The position numbers and the translations under genes are program-made. Of a DNA stretch of 32,397 nucleotides, positions 24,679 through 32,077 are shown in pieces (position 1 is the first letter of the stretch; each line of letters begins with the position of its first letter). Location: the NCBI GenBank assembly GCA_947383275.1, contig CANDCW010000023.1, positions 1-32,397 on the forward strand. The letters run 5' to 3'. The DNA is from an uncultured Bacillota bacterium. Its GTDB lineage: Bacteria; Bacillota; Clostridia; Oscillospirales; Oscillospiraceae. The notes under the pieces were generated by a model. The model did no database searches, was not told the DNA's origin, and saw only the letters and a program-made list of their open reading frames with translations.

Positions 24679-26187
24679 ATGGCAAAACGAAATCCCTCGG
24701 CGGCGGCGGTTCCCGCCGCCGCGCTTGCCCGGCCGGGCAAGACGCTCGGTCAGCGCATCATGGACAACTGGCAGCTGTATTTGCTGCTGCTGGTCCCGGT
24801 GGTACTGACCTTTGTTTATAAGTACATCCCCATGTACGGCATCCAGATTGCCTGGGAGACCATGAGCGATTCCCTGGCCGAGCAAGTGAACATCCGCATC
24901 ACCGGAGGCCAGCTGCCCGACGCTTTTATGGGGGTGGGCTTCTCCAACTACGATCTGGCCCGGTACGGGGACGACGGCACCTTCCTGGACCTGACCCCCT
25001 ACCTGACCCCGGACATCATGCCCAACCTGTGCGCTATTCTGGAGGAGCACCCGGAGATCCGGGCGGCTATCACCCAGGAGGACGGCAAGATCTATGGCCT
25101 GCCCGCCGGGGAGCAGATGACCACCGCAGGCATCGGCGCGCCTATGGAGGAGGCGTTCTCCATCTTCTCCGTCCCCCAGTACAGCATGATCAACAAGGCG
25201 TGGCTGGACGATCTGGGGCTGGCGGTGCCCACCTCTCTGGATGAGCTTCACGATGCGCTGAAAGCCTTTAAGGACAACGACATGTCCGCCAAATACTACG
25301 GAAACGCCGCTGGGACCACCCTTCCCATGACCACTGGCTTTGACGAGTGGTGCTGGGGACAGAACATATTCTATTCCGGCTTCGGATTCACCAACTGGCC
25401 CAACGACGTCATCAACGATCTGCACCTGAAAAGCGACGGCGCTGTGGAATTTGTCTGCGCCTCCGACGCCTACCGGGACTGTCTGACCTATTTCCACGAC
25501 TGGTATGCAGAGGGCCTTATGGATGTGGAGATGTTCTCCCAGAGCGACAGCCAGCTGATTGCCAAGTGCCAGCAGGGCTATGTGGGGGTGTCTGCCTGGT
25601 GGTACATTGAGGAACTGATGGGGGAGTACGCCAAGGATTACGTTTTCCTGCCCCCTCTCACCGGCCCCAAGGGCACCCAGTATGAGAACACCCGCGGCGT
25701 CACGATTCGCCCCGGTTCGCCCATTACCTCCGGACAGCTCAATCTCACCAACAAGTGCCAAAGCCCCATCAACCTGCTGAAATTCTTCGACCAGTGGTAT
25801 GACGGCGAAATTGTGATGCAGCTGCAATACGGTCCCATCGGCGTGTTCTTCACCGGACAGGACGAGGCGGGTATGTGGCTGGCCATCACCGAAGAGGAGG
25901 CTCAGGCCAAGTACAACAAGAGCGCCGGAGAGGTCCGCAACGCCTATGAGACCATGGGTCCCAAGCTGATTCTGGCCGAGTACTACAGCGAGGTCTTCTA
26001 TATGGAGGACCGGGCCATTGAGCGCCTCACCGATCTGGACCAGTTCTGGATGCCCTATGTGGAGGACACCTCCTTTTATCCAGTGAACTGCTGCAAAAGG
26101 CCCGGGACTTTGAAGCCCAGTACGGTCCCCATATCCCTGACAGCGAGCGCCCCGCCTTTCACGTCACCCCCACCATCGGCTGGATGA
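24679..26187 (+). pseudogene. In-frame chimera: ABC permease N-terminus joined to a solute-binding protein
   Basis: Residues 1-58 are the start of an LplB-type sugar ABC permease (Ala/Pro-rich tail, then 'NWQLYLLLLVPVVLTFVYKY' and 'IPMYGIQIA'). From about residue 59 (24853) the frame continues as a LipO-type extracellular solute-binding protein: 'GGQLPDAFMG', 'EDGKIYGLPAGEQMTT', 'DLGLAVPTSLDELHDALKAF', 'EDTSFYPV'. The bulk of the permease, the partner permease and the lipoprotein signal of the binding protein have been deleted between them. The native sequence ends near 26081, where GH32 sequence begins in another frame; the ORF closes at 26187. It could still be made as a membrane-anchored protein but cannot form a transporter. 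Confidence 0.75.
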
Positions 26188-26849
26188 ACGACCCAAATGG
26201 GTTTTCCTTCTACCAGGGGGAGTGCCCCGATTTCTTCCCTCTGGACGGCAAACAGGTGCTGATGACCAGCCCCCAGGATATGACCCCGGTAGGGCTGGAG
26301 TTCCACGCCGGCAACGGCACCCTCTGCTTGATCGGGGACTATGATCCCCAGGGGAAAGGGTTTGTGCGGCAGCATATTCAGGCTATTGACTATGGAATCG
26401 ACTTCTACGCTGCTCAGACCCTGTTCGCGTCTGACGGCCGGCGCATCATGGTTGCCTGGATGCAAAACTGGGACACCGCCGGAGCCAAGCCTCACCACTG
26501 CCGCTGGTTCCGCATTCGAGTGGCAAAGGACGGAGAACATGAGACGATCATCCGCTACCGTCCCAGCAACGGCACCCTGAAAATCGACCGCACCCGCAGC
26601 GGCCTGCCTCGGGATATCGTCCACACCCGCAGCTTTTTGGTCCGGCCTCAGGACGGCGCAATCAAGCTGCGCGTCATCCTGGACCGGTTCAGTGTGGAGG
26701 TATTTGTCAACGACGGCGAACAGGCAGCCACTACCGTCATCTACACCCGCCAGTCAGCGGACGCCATTACCTTTGAGGCAGGCGGCTCTGTGCTGGTGGA
26801 TGTGGAAAAATATGACTTGGTATTTGACGGACCAGAAATGGAGACATAA
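26085..26849 (+). pseudogene. GH32 sucrose-6-phosphate hydrolase/fructanase, two internal deletions
   Basis: About 255 codons of a GH32 enzyme that is normally about 490. It starts at 'ELLQKARDFEAQYGPHIPDS' (no ATG) and has the nucleophile motif 'WMNDPNGFSFYQGE', joined in frame to 'ECPDFFPLDGKQVL', the acid/base Glu motif. The roughly 100 residues carrying the Arg-Asp-Pro motif are missing. A second in-frame jump follows 'VAWMQNWDTAGAKPHHCRWF', after which the C-terminal beta-sandwich ('LRVILDRFSVEVFVNDGEQA') is intact. Loss of RDP makes it inactive. It lies 3 bases before a fructokinase start, so sucrose or fructan use was the operon's task. Confidence 0.8.
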
Positions 26850-26852
26850 CCC

Positions 26853-26939
26853 ATGGAACAAAAACGGTTCGATGTGGTTGCGTTGGGAGAACTTCTCATT
26901 GATTTCACCGAAAATGGCCTCAGCGGCCAGGGGAGATAA
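26853..26939 (+). pseudogene. Fructokinase (PfkB) 5' stub
   Basis: ATG at 26853 begins 'MEQKRFDVVALGELLIDFTE' then 'NGLSGQG', the first strand of PfkB-type fructokinases (family 'DVVALGELLIDFT...G.S.QGN..F'). The frame stops at TAA 26937-26939 as IS256 sequence begins. The gene follows the GH32 remnant by 3 bases and would have phosphorylated the fructose released by it. Confidence 0.7.
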
Positions 26940-27264
26940 GGTACAATAAGTTGCGGAAATAAAAAAGACAAGGTTTGCAGCCCTCTGGTAGAATGAAGTA
27001 TCGACACACCATTCAGAGAGGAGAGAGCAAACCATGTCAGAGAAGATTGTACAGCTAAATGAAGAAGTAATCAAGGGTCAACTTAAGGAGCTGGTTCGCG
27101 GGAGCGTGGAAGAAACGCTGAATGAGCTGCTGGAGCAGGAAGCGGAGAAGCTGACTCAGGCAGCCCGGTATGAGCGAAATGAGGCTCGCCAGGGGTACCG
27201 CAGTGGTCACTACAGCCGAAACCTTACCACCACCTCCGGCGATGTTACGCTCCATGTGCCCCGC
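26932..27264 (+). mobile_element. IS256-family insertion sequence, left end with truncated transposase
   Basis: The element's non-coding left end begins around 26932, inside the fructokinase gene, followed by the transposase ATG at 27034 with a GAGAGGAG ribosome-binding site. The protein 'MSEKIVQLNEEVIKGQLKEL' through 'ARYERNEARQGYRSGHYSRN' and 'GDVTLHVPRL' is the N-terminus of IS256-type (mutator) transposases. At about 27264 it changes to unrelated sequence, losing the DDE catalytic domain and the right end. The copy is therefore dead, and a deletion has removed everything from inside the IS into a neighbouring element. Confidence 0.8.
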
Positions 27265-27266
27265 CT

Positions 27267-27464
27267 GAGCCCGCCCGGGAGGAGCCGTCTCCAGCTCAGA
27301 AGGAGGTCAACCCAGCCCAGGGCCTGGAGTACAGCGTAGAGGATACCCCCAAGTCCAGCGGGGGCCTGGGTATGATCGACATGAGCGGGGTGCGGGGTGA
27401 CGATGAGCCCGATGAAGAAGCGGACAGCCTCCGGGACGGTGATCCCAGCGGGTTGCTATGTTAG
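27267..27464 (+). pseudogene. C-terminal fragment, acidic protein of a conjugative element
   Basis: 65 codons ending at TAG 27462-27464: 'EPAREEPSPAQKEVNPAQGL', 'EYSVEDTPKSSGGLGMIDMS', 'GVRGDDEPDEEADSLRDGDP', then 'SGLLC'. It is low-complexity, acidic and Pro/Gly-rich, without a start. The style is that of C-terminal tails of conjugation or mobilisation proteins, but no family is certain. It directly follows the cut end of the IS256 transposase. Confidence 0.35.
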
Positions 27465-27483
27465 CCTTCGTGATAAACTGAAA

Positions 27484-28350
27484 TTAGGTATTCATTATCT
27501 TTAGCATGTCAGGTCTTGCGTAATGCCCGCACACATCATGCTCCATTTTGCTTGAAGGAACTTTCTGCATATCTAGTGTGGCGTATATGATTCCTTCCTC
27601 ATCCCAAATACAAGCGCTCGCCAAATGTCCAATGGATCAATGACACAGCTGCCGCCCCTGCAAACCAAATCCGGCAAACGACTGATCGCGGGATATTCAT
27701 TTAAATCATTTGGATAAGATGTTTTTCTGATTATCATATCGCAGTTAATAAAGTAGCAGTGCCCTTCAATCGCAATATGACGAATCGTATTCTGCCACTC
27801 CTCATTATCATTTGTGTTGGGTGAAATATAGATTGAGATACCCTTTTCATAGAGCGCTACCCTGGCAAGCGGCATATAGCTTTCCCAGCAAATCAGATTT
27901 CCCATTGTTCCCCAGGGGGTATCCATGATTGGGAAATAGTCCTGATTGGCATCTCCCCATATTACCCGCTCGCTGCCTATAGGTTTCAGTTTTCTGTGGT
28001 TCAGGGCAGTCCCGTCAGGGGATATCATGATGTTGGAGTTATAAAGAGTACCGTTTACCTTGTCTCTCTCTGAATAACCCATGCTCAAATACACACGATA
28101 TTTTTTCGCAAGATCTTTCAAAACTTGAATTTCTGCGCCATCTGCAAAGACAGAGTTATCATAAAATCTTTTCCAGTCTTCACGTCCACCCTCTGTACGG
28201 CGGCCGGTGGAAAAGCCAAAATTCATTCCAAACGGATACCCTGGAATGAACAGCTCCGGAAAGACAATCAATTCCGCCTTGTTTCTGACACATTCCTCGA
28301 TTAAAGCAACTGCCTTTTTTAGGCAGGCATCTTTATCAAACATAATTGGC
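27484..28350 (-). pseudogene. Nitrilase (carbon-nitrogen hydrolase), frameshifted near its 3' end and lacking its start
   Basis: A nitrilase-superfamily enzyme with the Glu-Lys-Cys triad visible: 'ELIVFPELFIPGYPFG' (Glu), 'LNHRKLKPIGSERVIWG' (Lys) and 'GNLICWESYMPLAR' (Cys, true-nitrilase type). It should hydrolyse nitriles to acids and ammonia. Two defects are seen. After 'GGSCVIDPL' (about 27636) the frame stops making sense and the continuation 'HLASACIWDEEGIIYATLDM' through 'HYARPDMLKIMNT' lies in another frame to TAA 27484-27486; a single missing G (CCATTGGACATT for CCATTGGGACATT) explains this. Upstream of 'PIMFDKDACLKKAV' (about 28350) the first dozen residues and ATG are replaced by antisense of another fragment. 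Confidence 0.85.
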
Positions 28351-28352
28351 TC

Positions 28353-28490
28353 CGCTTCGCCCTGGGCGGGGATAAGCTGAAGCTGTTTTCCGTGGCCATG
28401 CTGTCCCACGTTTCAGACCCCCGGCTCATCCAGCGGGAGCTGCGGTACACCGCCATCCCCGATCTGCGGGAGGAGTACCACCCAGTCTAA
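28353..28490 (+). pseudogene. C-terminal fragment of an integrative-element protein
   Basis: About 45 codons ending at TAA 28488-28490: 'RFALGGDKLKLFSVAMLSHV' then 'SDPRLIQRELRYTAIPDLRE' and 'EYHPV'. The rest of the gene was removed where the nitrilase remnant begins. The sequence looks like the tail of a large accessory protein of clostridial conjugative elements (YodL-like regions have similar endings), but the family is uncertain. It overlaps the beginning of the next reading frame, as adjoining element genes do. Confidence 0.35.
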
Positions 28491-28521
28491 CCCCTTCGAT
28501 GGCGCGGAGCAGCGCCACCCC

Positions 28522-28728
28522 ATGGGCAGCCGCCGGTACGCTACCATCGCCGGGAAGTACGGCGGCGGCGTGTTCTGCAATCTGCCTGACGGCACCGTCT
28601 GCATGTGCAATTACTCCTACCGGCATGAGGACTCCGACTTCATGGTGGGTGACACCGTGATTGTCCTGGTCCAGCGGTTTACGGAGGAAAAGCGGCAGAT
28701 GTACGGTAAGATTATGAGCAAGTGGTAA
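28522..28728 (+). CDS. Small S1/OB-like protein of a conjugative element
   Basis: 68 residues from the ATG at 28522, or up to about 80 if the open frame upstream (from 28483) is used. 'YATIAGKYGGGVFCNLPDGT' and 'FMVGDTVIVLVQRFTEEKRQ' followed by 'MYGKIMSKW' show the five-strand Gly/Val pattern of an S1-type OB fold, ending with the conserved Lys-Ile-x-x-Lys-Trp. There is no good ribosome-binding site at 28522, so it may be translated from upstream or be a C-terminal part. It is followed at once by a strong terminator. S1-like proteins bind RNA; a specific role here is unknown. Confidence 0.5.
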   Translation: MGSRRYATIAGKYGGGVFCNLPDGTVCMCNYSYRHEDSDFMVGDTVIVLVQRFTEEKRQMYGKIMSKW

Positions 28729-28732
28729 AAGC

Positions 28733-28768
28733 AAGGTCCGCACCGTTTGATAAACGGCGCGGGCCTTT
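28733..28768 (+). terminator. Rho-independent terminator
   Basis: AAGGTCCGCACCGTT (28733-28747) pairs with AACGGCGCGGGCCTT (from 28753) with one G-T pair and one mismatch around a short loop, followed by TTTTC. It lies right after the S1-like gene. Confidence 0.7.
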
Positions 28769-28769
28769 T

Positions 28770-28880
28770 CATGCTTAGACGACAGGGGATTCCTTGCTCC
28801 AGGCAGTATCCCCACACATACCAGGCCGACCATTTAAAGATCAGCTTATAGGGTTCAATGACGAGGAAGTCCAAAGAATC
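28770..28880 (-). pseudogene. WYL-domain regulator fragment
   Basis: About 37 codons reading 'SLDFLVIEPYKLIFKWSAWY' then 'VWGYCLEQG'. This is the ligand-binding WYL motif region of YafY-type regulators ('EPYxLIFKWSSWYVWGxC'). No helix-turn-helix or start is present, and the adjoining sequence on either side belongs to something else. Confidence 0.55.
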
Positions 28881-29095
28881 TTTGCAGCAAAAGGCAAGGA
28901 ACAGGGCCAAGGTAAGGGCGCCGTAGCCAAATTCTCCACCTTCCAGTCTGCTGAAAATCAAGCAATCCCCCAAATTGGGGAGCAAAAAAGCCCCGTACCA
29001 GATGGCCCAGGGCATTGACAAAATCAAGATATGCGGTTATACTGAGAATAGAAAGGGCGCTGCCGGTAAGCGGGTGGCCCCCTAGTTAGACGATT

Positions 29096-29140
29096 GAAGT
29101 AACCGCCGGGTTGGGGAACCGAGGGCGGTTACTTCTTTTT
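29096..29140. terminator. Hairpin terminator overlapping the micro-toxin stop
   Basis: GAAGTAACCGCC (29096-29107) and GGCGGTTACTTC (29124-29135) are perfect 12-base complements with a 16-base loop, followed on the plus strand by TTTTTATT. The right arm contains the stop of the minus-strand micro-ORF, so the structure can end transcripts from both sides. Confidence 0.65.
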
Positions 29141-29215
29141 ATTGGCCGCAATAAAGAGGCCGATTATGCCGATGATGACAAGTGAGTACTGGAACAGTTC
29201 ACTGTATGTGACCAT
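29129..29215 (-). CDS. Hol_Tox-like membrane micro-protein (putative type I toxin)
   Basis: 28 residues: 'MVTYSELFQYSLVIIGIIGL' followed by 'FIAANKKK'. A short polar start, one membrane helix and a Lys-rich tail match the 'putative holin-like toxin' (Hol_Tox) type of Gram-positive micro-protein. A GGGGGG stretch 9 bases upstream can serve as ribosome-binding site. The stop lies in a terminator hairpin, and another hairpin sits just upstream (29241-29265), the layout of type I toxin loci where an overlapping antisense RNA silences the toxin. No antisense promoter was identified with confidence. It lies just before a serine recombinase in mobile DNA. Confidence 0.65.
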   Translation of the reverse strand: MVTYSELFQYSLVIIGIIGLFIAANKKK

Positions 29216-29240
29216 TGGGCAAGCCCCCCTTTCGTGAGAT

Positions 29241-29265
29241 CAGAGGGCAAAGAAGCTGCCCTCTG
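29241..29265. repeat. Perfect 9-bp hairpin upstream of the micro-toxin
   Basis: CAGAGGGCA (29241-29249) and TGCCCTCTG (29257-29265) with a 7-base loop. It could be a structural element of the toxin leader or the end of an antisense RNA. Confidence 0.45.
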
Positions 29266-29373
29266 TCGAGAGGGCCAACCGCCTACCGTTACTAGCAGCG
29301 CTGAAAGATAATTCTTTCCTATTACCAGCATACCATAGCCGCCGACAAAATGCAACAGAAAAGGAGGGGAACT

Positions 29374-30822
29374 ATGAAGGACGCCGTAATCTACGCCCGG
29401 TACAGCTCAGACAAGCAGGACGAGGCCAGCATAGACGCCCAGGTCCGGGCCTGCCGGGAGTATGCGGCCAGCAAGGGCTATGCTGTCCTGGAGGTGTACG
29501 CAGACGAGGCGGTCAGCGGTAAAGGCTCCAAGACGGCCAGCCGGAAAGCCTACCAGAAGCTGTTGCGGGACGTGAACAAGGGCCGCTTTGATACCATCCT
29601 CATCCACAAGTATGACCGGGTGGCCCGCAACCTGGGGGAACATGTCAACCTGGAAAAGAAGCTGAAAGACCGGGCCGTGGAGCTGATCGCCGTGGCCCAG
29701 GACTTCGGCTCCAGCGCCGAGGCGAAGATCATGAAAACTCTCATGTGGTCGCTGTCAGAATACTACCTGGACAACCTCTCCAGCGAGACGAAAAAGGGCC
29801 ACAGGGAGACGGCCATGAAAGCGAAGCACAACGGCGGGTATGCTCCCTTTGGCTATGATGTGGTCAATCAGGAGTATGTGGTCAATGCGCTGGAGGCGGG
29901 CTATGTCCGTAAGATATTTGACGCCGCCGCCAATCGTGAGGGCTTCACCGCCGTCATTGAGGAGCTGGCCGCAGCCGGGATCACCGGCAAGCGGGGCAAG
30001 CCCATCAAGTACACGCAGATATATGAAATGCTCCGCAATGAGAAGTACACCGGGACATACATCTACACACCCCAGGAGGAGGAGCGCCGGGAGGACCGGC
30101 GGAGCAAGCCCAACGCCATTAGAATAGAAAACGCCTTGCCGCAGATCATCAGTAAGGCCCAGTTTATGGAGGTGCAGCGCATTATGACAGAGAGAAAACA
30201 AACCGGAAAGAAAGCAGGGTATCTGTGCAGCGGCCTGGTGTACTGCCAGTGTGGGGCCAAAATGCACGGGACACGGTCCGTCAGCAAGGGGCACGAATAT
30301 TTCCGCTACTACTGTTCCAAGAAGTGCGGCGCTCCCTCAATCCGCATGGAGGAAGTGGACAAGGCCGCCGTGGACTACCTCCACAAGCTCCTATCCTCAG
30401 AGAACCAGGACAGGATCGCCGCCGCTCTGCGTCAGTATCAGGCCGGGGAGAAGAACCGGGTTGAGGACTTCAACAAGGCCCTCCAAAAGCGCATAGAGGC
30501 GAAGCAGGGGGAGTATGACGCCCTTATGAAGAATCTATCCACCGGGGCCTTGCCGCCCGCTGTGGTGGCCGATATTGGCGAACAAATGCAGACCATCAAG
30601 GCAGAGATTGTCCAGCTCCAGGAGACCACCCCGCCAACGGACTTTACCGTTGACCAAATCAAGGCCTGGCTGGATGTCTTGAAGGCCAGCGCAGACGAAA
30701 AGGCCGTCCATCTTCTCATTGAACGGATCGAAGCCACCCCAGGAGAAACTAAAACGGACTTCAACATGCAAAGCACGCTGAAATCCGTCTTAGGTGAAAT
30801 TGGTTGCGGGGACAGGACTTGA
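29374..30822 (+). CDS. Large serine recombinase (site-specific integrase)
   Basis: 482 residues from the ATG at 29374, which has AAGGAGG 6-7 bases upstream. The resolvase catalytic domain (1-150) shows 'AVIYARYSSDKQDEASIDAQ' with the nucleophilic Ser11 or Ser12 and 'IHKYDRVARNLGEH' with catalytic Arg. A recombinase domain (about 160-260) contains 'GYAPFGYDV'. A zinc ribbon follows ('GLVYCQCGAKM...YYCSKKCGAP'), then a long coiled coil rich in Glu/Lys/Gln. Large serine recombinases insert and excise integrative elements. The last codons ('GCGDRT' and stop) lie inside the 3' half of an initiator tRNA gene on the opposite strand, so the gene abuts its probable attachment site. Confidence 0.93.
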   Translation: MKDAVIYARYSSDKQDEASIDAQVRACREYAASKGYAVLEVYADEAVSGKGSKTASRKAYQKLLRDVNKGRFDTILIHKYDRVARNLGEHVNLEKKLKDRAVELIAVAQDFGSSAEAKIMKTLMWSLSEYYLDNLSSETKKGHRETAMKAKHNGGYAPFGYDVVNQEYVVNALEAGYVRKIFDAAANREGFTAVIEELAAAGITGKRGKPIKYTQIYEMLRNEKYTGTYIYTPQEEERREDRRSKPNAIRIENALPQIISKAQFMEVQRIMTERKQTGKKAGYLCSGLVYCQCGAKMHGTRSVSKGHEYFRYYCSKKCGAPSIRMEEVDKAAVDYLHKLLSSENQDRIAAALRQYQAGEKNRVEDFNKALQKRIEAKQGEYDALMKNLSTGALPPAVVADIGEQMQTIKAEIVQLQETTPPTDFTVDQIKAWLDVLKASADEKAVHLLIERIEATPGETKTDFNMQSTLKSVLGEIGCGDRT

Positions 30823-30851
30823 ACCTGCAACCTCCGGGTTATGAGGCCGAT
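30801..30851 (-). tRNA. 3' half of initiator tRNA-fMet(CAU), probable attachment site
   Basis: Read on the minus strand: TCGGCCTCATAACCCGGAGG, then the T arm GCAGG-TTCAAGT-CCTGT, the acceptor strand CCCCGCA, discriminator A and encoded CCA. The CAT anticodon flanked by CCC and the CCCCGCAACCA end are those of tRNA-fMet. The 5' half (D arm and TGCGGGG acceptor strand) is not present next to it, and one anticodon-stem pair is lost (C in place of G before CTCATAA). It is therefore a partial duplicate left by integration at the tRNA 3' end, not a functional tRNA. Confidence 0.75.
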
Positions 30852-31089
30852 TTGACATGTCTAACTGGTTAAATCTAGTCTCATAAGTTGCAGGAATCTC
30901 ATTTTTATGAGAGTATTGATAACTTTTGAGACGAACGTCTCACGAGTCTCACAGCATAAACATCGGATAAGCATCAGTGCTCCCGATTTTTTTACCGATT
31001 TTCTCCGGGGTATCCAAGCCCGGAGGTCACGCGTTTTCCAAACCCGAAGGTCGGGCGTGGAAACTGGCTCGCTGTAGGTCTATATAAAA
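30852..31089. other. Non-coding recombination-site-like region
   Basis: 238 bases with no credible gene. It contains an inverted copy of part of the tRNA fragment (30880-30894), a CTCAT-TTTT-ATGAG hairpin (30898-30911) and a 16-base palindrome TGAGACG-AA-CGTCTCA (30927-30942). Further on are two GC-rich stretches around 31010-31070 with 'GGAGGTC...GAAGGTC' half repeats. This density of dyads fits an attachment or recombinase-binding region. Confidence 0.4.
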
Positions 31090-31128
31090 ATCAGGGCAGC
31101 TCGTCTGATGTAAATGAGCCACCCTGAT
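31090..31128 (-). terminator. Terminator of the Rpn gene
   Basis: ATCAGGG-CA-GCTC (31090-31102) pairs with GAGC-CA-CCCTGAT (31116-31128), two stems separated by a symmetrical internal loop. On the minus strand it is followed by TTTTTATATAG, just downstream of the Rpn stop at 31138. Confidence 0.75.
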
Positions 31129-31137
31129 GATAGAATT

Positions 31138-31983
31138 TTATTTCTGAGCAAGGATATCCATGACCTGCTCCAAAGACATTTTGAACTGCTCCGCAATTAC
31201 CGCTGGATCAAGAATACCTTTTAGGGCCGCAACAGCCCTGCTCAGACCTTCCTCAATGCCTTCTTCGCGCCCTTCTTCACGTCCTTCTTCACGTCCTTCT
31301 GCATAGCCTAATCTGCGTTCATCCATCATCTTCTGCGCATACGTCATATACGACACCTCCAATGCCTTATCACTGCGCACCTCTTGTATCCGCTCCCGGG
31401 TTTTCTGGCCCAACGGAGTCTCATAGGGCTTATCCATATCGTTTGTGCGAATCAGATCCAAGAACTCCAAAATCGGTTTACTGGCGTTGCCCTCTGTGTA
31501 CCGGCTGTTGAGGAAGAACACATGGGAACCATCCTCGTAGGGGACATCGGTGCCCTTCAAGAAAGAGACACGCTCTCCAACGGCCTTACCAATGTGGAAG
31601 TAGTCAAAGGTACAAACGAATATGATGTAACTCTCGGAGAGACTGGTGTAGTCCGCACCCTTGGGCAGTTCCCCACGATCAATGGCGCTCTGATAGAATC
31701 GGACCCGCTTGGGCAGGGCATCCTCGCGGTCAGCCTGAATTTCCACATTGAACACAGTACCCTTATCGTCTTTCAAATATACGTCCAGCCGGATTCCGTG
31801 ATACTCATAGCTGTCGCCCAAATCCTTTTGGTGGTCGATAAACTCAATGCGCTGAATTTTGATTCCCAGCAAGGCTTCCAGAAACAGCTTGCAGATTTCC
31901 TCTGACCGCATGACTTGGCCAAACATGAAATCGCTGCGCAAGGACAATTCACTGAGCGGGGTAATAGTATATTGCTTCGGCAT
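31138..31983 (-). CDS. Rpn-family PD-(D/E)XK nuclease
   Basis: 281 residues. The N-terminal nuclease domain (1-200) has 'LSELSLRSDFMFGQVMRSEE', the catalytic core 'YEYHGIRLDVYLKDDKG' with Asp and 'VFNVEIQ' (Glu-x-Gln), and the conserved 'RVRFYQSAIDRGELPKG'. This is the Rpn/PDDEXK_2 family, recombination-promoting DNA endonucleases. Near residue 230 is a charged repeat 'EGREEGREEGREEGIEEG', encoded by tandem 12-base units, followed by a helical C-terminal tail. The gene has its own promoter (32017-32045) and terminator, so it is a self-contained single-gene unit, as is usual for these genes that spread between genomes. GGAG lies 9 bases before the ATG. Confidence 0.9.
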   Translation of the reverse strand: MPKQYTITPLSELSLRSDFMFGQVMRSEEICKLFLEALLGIKIQRIEFIDHQKDLGDSYEYHGIRLDVYLKDDKGTVFNVEIQADREDALPKRVRFYQSAIDRGELPKGADYTSLSESYIIFVCTFDYFHIGKAVGERVSFLKGTDVPYEDGSHVFFLNSRYTEGNASKPILEFLDLIRTNDMDKPYETPLGQKTRERIQEVRSDKALEVSYMTYAQKMMDERRLGYAEGREEGREEGREEGIEEGLSRAVAALKGILDPAVIAEQFKMSLEQVMDILAQK

Positions 31984-32016
31984 AAGTCAGCGCTCCGTTT
32001 CTCTCTTACTGTCAGC

Positions 32017-32045
32017 AGTATAGCATAAAAAAGGAATTTGGTCAA
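32017..32045 (-). promoter_or_regulatory. Promoter of the Rpn gene
   Basis: On the minus strand: TTGACC (32040-32045), 17-base spacer, TATACT (32017-32022), 34 bases before the start codon, in an AT-rich gap. Confidence 0.75.
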
Positions 32046-32077
32046 TTTATTAGCTGATTTTGTTACAAAGATTTAAT

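Noticed and set aside
24676..25827. A 383-codon minus-strand frame opposite the solute-binding chimera
   Set aside because: It is antisense to recognisable solute-binding-protein sequence and has repetitive Val/Gly/Leu composition without motifs.
28617..29027. A 136-codon minus-strand gene
   Set aside because: Only about 37 codons match a WYL domain; the rest includes antisense of the S1-like gene and terminator and an unrecognised hydrophobic stretch.
30801..30851. A functional tRNA-Met gene
   Set aside because: The 5' half, including the D arm and the acceptor 5' strand, is absent and an anticodon-stem pair is mismatched.
31240..31310. Short tandem repeats as a CRISPR array
   Set aside because: The 12-base units are contiguous and in frame inside the Rpn gene, with no spacers.
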